DNA from: CAYLZW01 sp964388085
Lineage (GTDB): Bacteria; Myxococcota; UBA727; CAYLZW01
Direction: 5' to 3'
DNA length: 19,633 nt
Assembly (NCBI GenBank): GCA_964388085.1
Contig: CAYLZW010000088.1
Coordinates: 1 to 19,633 of the forward strand
Shown: positions 14,650-19,633 of the stretch, in pieces
How positions within the stretch are numbered: position 1 is the first letter of the stretch
Layout: each line of letters opens with the position of its first letter
The notes under the pieces: model-generated
The model's database searches: none
Told to the model about the DNA's origin: nothing
What the model saw: only the letters and a program-made list of their open reading frames with translations
Program-made: the position numbers and the translations under genes

Positions 14650-16614
14650 ATGCGTCGAAATTTCCTGCCGCTGATCCCGCCCCTGCTGCTCGTCGCTGGC
14701 TCTGCCCTCGGCGCCCCCGTGATCACCGAGGTAGCGTGGATGGGCTCCACGAGCGCCTCCGGCGACGAGTTCGTGGAGATCTACAACCCGGGGCCGGGCG
14801 CCATCAGCGACCTGTCCCAGTACGTCCTCGTCGAGGGGGCGACCGAGCGGGCGCTGCCGGCCGTCGCCCTCGCCGAGGGTGAGGTGCTCGTCCTCGAGGC
14901 GAACGCGTCCGCCACCTCGCTGTCCTCGCCCGCGGCCGAGGTCGTGGCGGTCTCCCTGAACAACGGTGGGGAGGCGCTCCGGCTCTGCCCGGTCGGCGCA
15001 GCGGGCGACGTCGCGCAGTGCGACGTCGCCAACACCAGCGGCAGCTGGCCGGCCGGCTCCAACGACGCCCCGAAGCGCACCATGGTGCGCGTGGACGCCT
15101 CGCTCGACGGCGCGCTCTCGACGAGCTGGCTCACCTACGCCGGCGACGACAGCGGCGTCAGCGACTCGGGCGGCGTGGCCATCAAGGGCTCGCCCGGCGT
15201 GTACGCCGTCGTCGTGCCGGACGCGGGGCCCCCGCCCGTCGACGCCGGTCCGTTGCCGCCCCCACCGGCCATCACGGAGGTGGCCTGGATGGGCTCAGCC
15301 TCGAGCTCCAACGACGAGTGGGTGGAGCTGTACAACGCCGGCCCCGACGACATCGCGGACCTCTCGCGCTTCGTGCTGGTCGAGAACGGCGGCCCCGTGG
15401 CGCTGCCCGCCGTGCCCCTCGCGGCGGGGGGCGTCGTCGTCATCGAGCGCAGCGCCGGCGCCACGTCGCTGTCACCGCCAGAGGCCGAGATCGGCAGCCT
15501 CAGCCTGACCAACTCGGGGACGACGGAGTTTCTCCGCGTCTGTCCGGCCGACGCGCCGAACGACGTCTTTGGCTGTGAGATCGCGCTTGTGCAGGGATCG
15601 TCCTGGCCCGCCGGCGACAACGACAGCAAGCGCACGATGATCCGACTGGACGCCTCGCTCGACGGCAGCTTCGCCTCGAGCTGGGCGACGTACGCCGGCG
15701 CCGCGTCGGCCGTGACCGACTCCCTCGGCGTCGCGATCCTCGGCTCGCCCGGCAGCTACGCCCCCAGCGAGATCGAGCCGCAGCCCGACGGGGGCCCGGT
15801 CGCCCTCGACGGGGGCGTCATCGTGGTGCCGGACGCGGGCCCGAACGCTGCACCGACCCTCACCCTCACGCAGCCCTCCGGCGAGGTGCGCGCGGGCCAG
15901 GTGACCATCGCCTACGCCGCCCGCGACGACGACGGCGACGACACGGTGGCAGTGTCGCTCTTCTACGACAGCGACGGCGGCGGTCACGACGGCGTGCGCA
16001 TCGCCTACGGCCTGCCGGCGGGCGAGGGCAGCTTCACGTGGTCCACCGCGCAGGTCGCCGCCGGCTCTTATCGGATCTTCGGCGTCGCGACCGATCACCG
16101 CGGCGCCGTCAGCTACGCCTATGCGCCCGGCAGCGTCGTCGTCGAGGGCGGCCCGGGCGGGGACGAGGCCAGCATCACGCTGACGGATCCGGACGGCGTC
16201 AACGACGTCGTCGACGGACGCATCACCGTGCGCTGGGAGCTCACGCTGCCCGAGGGAGAGGACGGCAGCGTCAGCCTCTTCTACGACACCGACGACGCCG
16301 GCCTCGACGGGGTGCCCATCATCGCCGGCCTGCCGGTGCGCACGAGCGACGGCGAGGACGGCCCGCGGGCCTACCTCTGGGATCCGGTCGATGTGCAACA
16401 GGGCGCTTACGCGATCTATGCGGTCCTCGACTGGACGGGCGGGCAAGCTTCGGGCTACTCGGAATTCGTCAGCGTGGGCGCCGGTGGTTGCGCCTGCGCC
16501 ACGGCTCGCTCGTCGGGGGACGACGCGGGCGCGGCGTTCGCCGCGCTCTTCACTCTCGTCATCGTCCTCGCGCCGCGCGCGCGGAGACGGAGACAGAACG
16601 GCGCCTCCTGTTGA
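14650..16614 (+). CDS. Duplicated lamin-tail-domain surface protein with MYXO-CTERM sorting tail
   Basis: A 654-residue exported protein. Residues 1-21 form a signal peptide (MRRNFLPLIPPLLLVAGSALGA). Two similar lamin-tail domains follow at about 22-190 and 208-370, each opening ITEVAWMGS.S....DE(F/W)VE(I/L)YN and sharing SWPAG and KRTM(V/I)R(V/L)DASLDG, so they arose by internal duplication. DAGP/VDAGP linkers separate the domains. Two Ig/cadherin-like domains follow at about 400-499 and 505-607, sharing SLFYD(S/T)D. The C-terminus has GGCACAT (Cys 614 and 616), a hydrophobic segment at about 626-642 and RARRRRQ, the layout of MYXO-CTERM, a tail processed by myxosortase for surface display in myxobacteria. 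Binding or structural roles are likely, and there is no catalytic signature. The ATG at 14650 has a modest GAGTGAG upstream. It stands alone between a terminator and a hairpin. Confidence 0.93.
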   Translation: MRRNFLPLIPPLLLVAGSALGAPVITEVAWMGSTSASGDEFVEIYNPGPGAISDLSQYVLVEGATERALPAVALAEGEVLVLEANASATSLSSPAAEVVAVSLNNGGEALRLCPVGAAGDVAQCDVANTSGSWPAGSNDAPKRTMVRVDASLDGALSTSWLTYAGDDSGVSDSGGVAIKGSPGVYAVVVPDAGPPPVDAGPLPPPPAITEVAWMGSASSSNDEWVELYNAGPDDIADLSRFVLVENGGPVALPAVPLAAGGVVVIERSAGATSLSPPEAEIGSLSLTNSGTTEFLRVCPADAPNDVFGCEIALVQGSSWPAGDNDSKRTMIRLDASLDGSFASSWATYAGAASAVTDSLGVAILGSPGSYAPSEIEPQPDGGPVALDGGVIVVPDAGPNAAPTLTLTQPSGEVRAGQVTIAYAARDDDGDDTVAVSLFYDSDGGGHDGVRIAYGLPAGEGSFTWSTAQVAAGSYRIFGVATDHRGAVSYAYAPGSVVVEGGPGGDEASITLTDPDGVNDVVDGRITVRWELTLPEGEDGSVSLFYDTDDAGLDGVPIIAGLPVRTSDGEDGPRAYLWDPVDVQQGAYAIYAVLDWTGGQASGYSEFVSVGAGGCACATARSSGDDAGAAFAALFTLVIVLAPRARRRRQNGASC

Positions 16615-16675
16615 TCCCCTCTCGTCGTCTGATGGATGCTAGGGAACCCCGCGAGCCGCTCTCGGTCACGGGGCC

Positions 16676-16717
16676 GGAGCCGTTCGAGACGCGCTCGCGC
16701 GAGCGAACGGAAGCTCC
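16676..16717. repeat. Long imperfect inverted repeat upstream of the phosphoesterase gene
   Basis: GGAGC-CGTTCG at 16676-16686 pairs with CGAACG-(GAA)-GCTCC at 16704-16717. The interior also contains a perfect 14-bp palindrome, CGCTCGCGCGAGCG (16692-16705). The element lies in the 146-bp gap between the surface protein and the phosphoesterase. There is no T-run downstream, so it is only a weak candidate terminator. It may instead be a leader hairpin or a protein-binding dyad. Confidence 0.5.
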
Positions 16718-16760
16718 ATTTGCGCTGCCGCGACCCAGCTCGGCCGCGGTGAGGTGAGCG

Positions 16761-17492
16761 TTGCGTTACGGCATCATCTCCGACGTCCACGGCAACATCG
16801 AGGCGCTCACCGCCTCGCTGAAGTCCCTCGAGAAAGAGCACATCGACGAGTACATGTGCCTCGGTGACGTCGTCGGTTACGGCGCGAACCCCGAGGAGTG
16901 CTCTCGCATCGTGCGCGAGACCGTGAAGGTCTGCATCCTCGGCAACCACGACGCCGCGGTGTCCGGACGCATGGACTACAGCTACTACTACGACGCCGCG
17001 CGGCACGCGCTCGACTGGTGCAAGGCGCAGGTCAGCGACGCCACGCTCGAGTGGTTGAAGTCGCTGCCCTACAAACACCGCGCGGGCGAGGTCGAGTTCA
17101 CCCACGGCAGCCCCATCCAGCCGGAGGAGTTCGAGTACATCTTCACCCGCGAGAAGGCGAAGGAGCTGCTGCCGCACGTCGACGGGCTCGCGCCGGTGAC
17201 CTTCATCGGGCACTCGCACCTGACGAGGAGCTTCGCGCTCTCGAAGCAGGAGGCGTACAACGTACGCGGCCCGGAGTTCACGCTCCGTAACGATCACAAG
17301 TACATCATCACGGCGGGCTCGGTCGGGCAGCCGCGCGACTATGATCCGCGCTCTTGCTGCTGCGTGTACGACACGGACACGCGGGCCTTCCGCTACGTGC
17401 GCACCGAGTACAATATCGAGGCGCAGATGAACAAGATCATCGCGGCCGGGCTCGCGTACAACTTCGGCGCCCGTCTCCTCGTCGGCATCTGA
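16761..17492 (+). CDS. Calcineurin-like metallophosphoesterase
   Basis: A cytoplasmic binuclear-metal phosphoesterase of 243 residues, close to the YfcE/MJ0936-like and diadenosine-tetraphosphatase-like branch by motif layout. Metal-binding motifs are intact: D8-x-H10 (SDVHGN), G35-D36 (CLGDVVGYG), G61-N62-H63-D64 (GNHD), H115 (FTHGSP) and G150-H151-S152-H153 (FIGHSH). The substrate cannot be read; candidates are cyclic nucleotides, dinucleoside polyphosphates or phosphoproteins. A TTG start at 16761 follows GAGGTGAG (16751-16758) and gives RYGIISDVHGN directly, as usual for this family. It is preceded by a large inverted repeat and followed closely by lipB. It is probably co-transcribed with lipB, with no obvious functional tie. 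The C-terminal segment INKIIAAGL-like helix (NKIIAAGLAYNFGARL) is typical of the subfamily. Confidence 0.9.
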   Translation: MRYGIISDVHGNIEALTASLKSLEKEHIDEYMCLGDVVGYGANPEECSRIVRETVKVCILGNHDAAVSGRMDYSYYYDAARHALDWCKAQVSDATLEWLKSLPYKHRAGEVEFTHGSPIQPEEFEYIFTREKAKELLPHVDGLAPVTFIGHSHLTRSFALSKQEAYNVRGPEFTLRNDHKYIITAGSVGQPRDYDPRSCCCVYDTDTRAFRYVRTEYNIEAQMNKIIAAGLAYNFGARLLVGI

Positions 17493-17498
17493 GTCTCC

Positions 17499-17503
17499 GA
17501 GGG
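17499..17503 (+). promoter_or_regulatory. lipB: GAGGG ribosome-binding site, serving the first of three repeat ATGs
   Basis: GAGGG lies 9 bases before the ATG at 17513 but 31 bases before the lipB ATG at 17535. It therefore loads ribosomes on the first mini-ORF, not directly on lipB. No other Shine-Dalgarno sequence lies between it and lipB. Confidence 0.5.
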
Positions 17504-17507
17504 CTCC

Positions 17508-17540
17508 GCTCCATGAACGCTCCATGAACGCTCCATGAAC
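17508..17540 (+). repeat. Three perfect 11-bp tandem repeats creating overlapping mini-ORFs
   Basis: The unit GCTCCATGAAC occurs three times with no mismatch, spanning the lipB start. ATGs fall at 17513, 17524 and 17535, one per reading frame. The first two each give the four-codon ORF Met-Asn-Ala-Pro-stop. Each TGA overlaps the next ATG in an ATGA junction, and the third ATG is the lipB start. The result is a chain of short coupled ORFs ending in lipB. Confidence 0.95.
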
Positions 17541-18227
17541 GGCGAGTGCGCGCACGAGCGAGCCGAGCTCCACCTCTCGCTGTCCTGGCCCTACGACGAC
17601 GCCGTGCGTTGGATGGACGCCACACGCGCGCGCGTGCAGGCCGGCGGCGCCATGGCCATCGGTGTCGGAGAGCACGACGGCGAGGTGGTGACGCTCGGCC
17701 GCAACACGGCGAGCAGCGACGTGCTCGCGCCCGAGCGGCTCGTCCGGCGCGGCGCGAAGCTCGTGCGCATCGAGCGCGGCGGCGGCGCCACCGCGCACGG
17801 GCCCGGCCAGCTCGTCTGCTACCCCATTCTGCACCTCGGGCGGCTCGGCCTCGATGTGCCCGCGCTGACGAGCGCGCTCGAGCTCGCCGCCATCGACGTG
17901 CTGCGTGATCTCGGCGTCCCCGACGCCGCGCCGGGGGAGGTGGAGCGGGGGGTCTATGTAGGACAGGCGAAGATCGCCTCGGTCGGCTTCCGCGTGGTGA
18001 AGGGGGTCGTGACGCACGGGCTCGCGCTCAACGTCGACAACGACCTCAGCATCTTCGATCTGATCGCGACCTGCGGCCGGGCGCGGCGCGAGATGACCTC
18101 GGTCTCCCGCTGCCTGGCCGCACGCGCCGGCGAAGCGCCGCGCTTTTCAAGAACCGACCGTGCACAGGTAGCGCGAGCGCTCGCCCGACGTGTAGCCTCG
18201 CGGTGCGTGCTAGTGTTGCTGGCGTGA
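17535..18227 (+). CDS. lipB: Lipoyl(octanoyl) transferase
   Basis: Moves octanoyl from octanoyl-ACP to lipoyl domains of E2 and H proteins in the cytoplasm, giving LipA its substrate. The protein has 230 residues. The family signature is present: RGGGATAHGPGQLVCYP (81-97) with H88. The catalytic Lys is K146 in AKIASVGFRV. H161-G follows in VTHGLALNV, and the catalytic Cys is C180 in IATCGRA, where the more usual form is PCG. All residues of the acyl-enzyme mechanism are there, so it should be active. The C-terminus is Ala/Arg-rich and ends CVLVLLA. The ATG at 17535 lacks its own ribosome-binding site and lies in an 11-bp tandem repeat, so translation probably depends on reinitiation from the mini-ORFs upstream. 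It lies about 3.5 kb from lipA. Confidence 0.95.
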   Translation: MNGECAHERAELHLSLSWPYDDAVRWMDATRARVQAGGAMAIGVGEHDGEVVTLGRNTASSDVLAPERLVRRGAKLVRIERGGGATAHGPGQLVCYPILHLGRLGLDVPALTSALELAAIDVLRDLGVPDAAPGEVERGVYVGQAKIASVGFRVVKGVVTHGLALNVDNDLSIFDLIATCGRARREMTSVSRCLAARAGEAPRFSRTDRAQVARALARRVASRCVLVLLA

Positions 18228-18292
18228 CCTGTTGCAGCTGCGGGCCGCGCGGGGGGGAACGGCGAGGAGCGGCGACGGTTTAGAGGTACGGA

Positions 18293-19321
18293 TTGTCCGA
18301 GGCCAAAGAAGACCGCGCGTTGAACTTGCGACGGAAGACGGTCGTCACGGTCATCAGTAAGATCGGCGACCGCCGGCCCCAGGCGGACGCGTGCCTCGTC
18401 GTCATCTACGGACAGAGCATCGGGCGCCGCTTTCGCATGAAGCGCGGTGAGGTGCTCATCGGCCGCTCGAGCCAGGCGCAGATCCAGATCGATCACGAGA
18501 GCGTCTCTCGTCGTCACGCGCAGGTGACGGTGAGCGAACAGAAGGCCGTGGTGAAAGACCTCGGCAGCACCAACGGCACCTACGTCAACGACGAGCCGGT
18601 GACCGAGCGCGTGCTGAAGGACGGCGATCTCATCAAGGTCGGCCGCACGATCCTCAAGTACCTCTCGAACAACAACATCGAGGCCGCGTACCACGAGGAG
18701 ATCTACCGCCTCACCACCATCGACGGCCTGACGCGCTGCTTCAACAAGCGCTACCTGCGCGAGCAGCTCATGCGCGAGTGCAGCCGCGCCGTCCGCTACG
18801 AGCGGCCGCTGTCGATGATCGTGTTCGACCTCGACAACTTCAAAGAGCTCAACGACGAGTACGGTCACCTCGCGGGCGACGCGGTGCTGACGCAGATGGG
18901 GAAGCGCATGTCCCGCCGGGTGCGGCGCGAGGACGTGTTCGCGCGCACCGACGGCGGCGAGTTCGCCATCGTGACCCCGGAGATCGCGAAGGCGTCCGCC
19001 GTGCAGCTCGCGGGCCGCCTCATCGAGCTCGTGGGCGAGGGCAGCTTCGGCTTCGACGACGTGCAGATCCCCGTCGGCATCAGCGTCGCGGTGGTGAGCC
19101 TCGATGACATCGACGAGTCCAAGCTGCCGCCGCCGCCGAAGCTCGATGACGAGGTGAGCCCGGACACGCCGCCGCACCCCTTCGCCATCGACACCTCCGA
19201 GATCGGCGCCTCGCTGACGGGCGATCGCTTCTTCATGCTGAGCGAGGGGATGTTCGCGCTCGCGCGCGAGCGGCTGCACCAGGCCAAGGCCCTCGGCAAG
19301 GGGCGCGTGTTCTCGGGCTGA
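18293..19321 (+). CDS. FHA domain protein with degenerate GGDEF domain
   Basis: A 342-residue cytoplasmic signalling protein. Residues 34-125 form a forkhead-associated domain that should bind phosphothreonine: G57-R58 (LIGRSS), S72-R-R-H75 and STNGTYVN (92-99) are all kept. Residues about 138-342 are a GGDEF fold with DGLTRCFNKRYL, FDLDNFKELND (178-188) and GHLAGD (191-196). The catalytic motif reads DGGEF (220-224), not GGDEF, so the third-position acidic metal ligand is Gly. The inhibitory-site RxxD (RRED, 211-214) is intact at the canonical five-residue distance. A Pro/acidic insertion lies between the late strand (VGISVAVVSL) and the final helix (ARERLHQAKALGKGRV). It may be a c-di-GMP or GTP receptor controlled through phosphopeptide binding, not a synthase. 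TTG start at 18293 follows AGAGGTA (18282-18288). Confidence 0.93.
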   Translation: MSEAKEDRALNLRRKTVVTVISKIGDRRPQADACLVVIYGQSIGRRFRMKRGEVLIGRSSQAQIQIDHESVSRRHAQVTVSEQKAVVKDLGSTNGTYVNDEPVTERVLKDGDLIKVGRTILKYLSNNNIEAAYHEEIYRLTTIDGLTRCFNKRYLREQLMRECSRAVRYERPLSMIVFDLDNFKELNDEYGHLAGDAVLTQMGKRMSRRVRREDVFARTDGGEFAIVTPEIAKASAVQLAGRLIELVGEGSFGFDDVQIPVGISVAVVSLDDIDESKLPPPPKLDDEVSPDTPPHPFAIDTSEIGASLTGDRFFMLSEGMFALARERLHQAKALGKGRVFSG

Positions 19322-19338
19322 GCATCGTGGGCGCGGCC

Positions 19339-19352
19339 CCGCCGTTCGGCGG
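19339..19352. terminator. Short GC hairpin after the FHA-GGDEF gene
   Basis: CCGCC-GTTC-GGCGG at 19339-19352 forms a five-pair stem with a tetraloop, 18 bp after the stop codon. No T-run follows (GCAGAGGAC), so it is a weak terminator candidate only. Confidence 0.3.
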
Positions 19353-19414
19353 CAGAGGACGTCACGCTTTCGTGCGGCTCATGACACGGCCATGACGGCG
19401 GATCGCCATGTTCC

Positions 19415-19443
19415 TCCCATCGGGACGGTCAGTCCCGTCGGGA
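19415..19443 (+). promoter_or_regulatory. Hairpin able to mask the desaturase ribosome-binding site
   Basis: TCCC (19415-19418) and CGGGAC (19421-19426) pair with GTCCCG (19432-19437) and GGGA (19440-19443) around a GGTCA loop, with a 2x2 internal mismatch. The right arm includes most of GGGAG (19440-19444), the ribosome-binding site of the next gene. The element could act as an RNA switch, or as a DNA dyad for a regulator. Confidence 0.5.
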
Positions 19444-19452
19444 GCGATGACC

Positions 19453-19633
19453 ATGACGAGCCAGGTCGCCGAGCTAGCCGCACAGACGCCCGTGTCCGAC
19501 GAGAGCTGGATCGGCCAGCGACGCCCGGACGAGAAGCTCGCGCTGCTGACGTCGACGCCGTTCTTCATCGTGCACCTGCTGCCGCTGCTCGCGCTCTACA
19601 CGGGCACGACGCTGGCCGACTGGATCGTCTGCT
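19453..19633 (+). CDS. Probable acyl-CoA/fatty-acid desaturase, N-terminal fragment
   Basis: The open frame runs off the window edge with 60 residues visible. After a polar start (MTSQVAELAAQTPVSDESW) comes STPFFIVHLLPLLALYTGTT, which matches the first membrane segment of membrane-bound delta-9 type desaturases (HLxPLLAxxTG), enzymes that introduce a cis double bond into acyl chains. None of the three histidine boxes is inside the window, so the assignment depends on this one segment. ATG at 19453 is eight bases after GGGAG (19440-19444); an in-frame ATG at 19447 is too close to it. The leader can fold into a hairpin that covers the ribosome-binding site. If confirmed, the gene would set membrane fluidity. 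Confidence 0.55.
   Translation, partial: MTSQVAELAAQTPVSDESWIGQRRPDEKLALLTSTPFFIVHLLPLLALYTGTTLADWIVC

Noticed and set aside
16455..18017. 520-codon antisense frame across the phosphoesterase and lipB
   Set aside because: It spans two well-defined sense genes and an intergenic gap and has Arg/Val/Leu-rich composition without motifs.
18293..19321. Active diguanylate cyclase
   Set aside because: The catalytic motif is DGGEF with Gly at the metal-ligand position, so I call the domain degenerate although the fold and I-site are present.

Overview
The window is high-GC DNA from what is most likely a myxobacterium (phylum Myxococcota, perhaps Polyangiales/Sandaracinus-like). This rests on a MYXO-CTERM-type C-terminus, many large Cys-rich or lipid-anchored surface proteins, recurring DAGP linkers in exported proteins, PEGA/TPR and FHA proteins, and strong G/C third-position bias. 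No RNA genes, insertion sequences, CRISPR arrays or phage genes were seen. Apart from the first gene, every gene reads on the plus strand.

Layout. Positions 1-1006 (minus) hold the N-terminal part of methionyl-tRNA synthetase, cut by the window edge. Divergent from it lies a run of small genes: an ArsR-type regulator with a very basic tail (1212-1709), a DUF2505/SRPBCC-like protein (1764-2288), a membrane-anchored PEGA + TPR protein (2344-3465), a small membrane-anchored protein (3558-3884), and a zinc-ribbon protein with an internal exact duplication (3881-4669). The centre is a two-gene cassette of giant exported proteins. The first is a roughly 1,876-residue lipoprotein (4939-10569) with a Cys-rich head, a long helical region containing a hydrophobic segment, and a C-terminus that recalls the TcB-binding end of insecticidal Tc toxin A subunits. 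The second is a roughly 795-residue protein with EGF-like repeats and calcium-loop-like motifs (10637-13024).

After the cassette come lipA (13111-14055), overlapping a small lipoprotein gene (14052-14510) that ends in a probable terminator. Next are a duplicated lamin-tail-domain surface protein with a MYXO-CTERM tail (14650-16614), a calcineurin-like phosphoesterase (16761-17492) and lipB (17535-18227). lipA and lipB together give the endogenous lipoate route (octanoyl transfer, then sulfur insertion) but are separated by about 3.5 kb of unrelated genes. lipB is preceded by three perfect 11-bp repeats that create a chain of overlapping four-codon mini-ORFs. The window ends with an FHA-GGDEF protein whose catalytic motif is scrambled to DGGEF (18293-19321) and the start of a probable acyl-CoA/fatty-acid desaturase (19453 onward), whose ribosome-binding site can fold into a hairpin.

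The best candidates for undescribed biology are the Tc-A-like lipoprotein with its Cys-rich partner, the lipB mini-ORF ladder, and the degenerate FHA-GGDEF signalling protein. All functional statements rest on motif recognition by eye; no database search was run.
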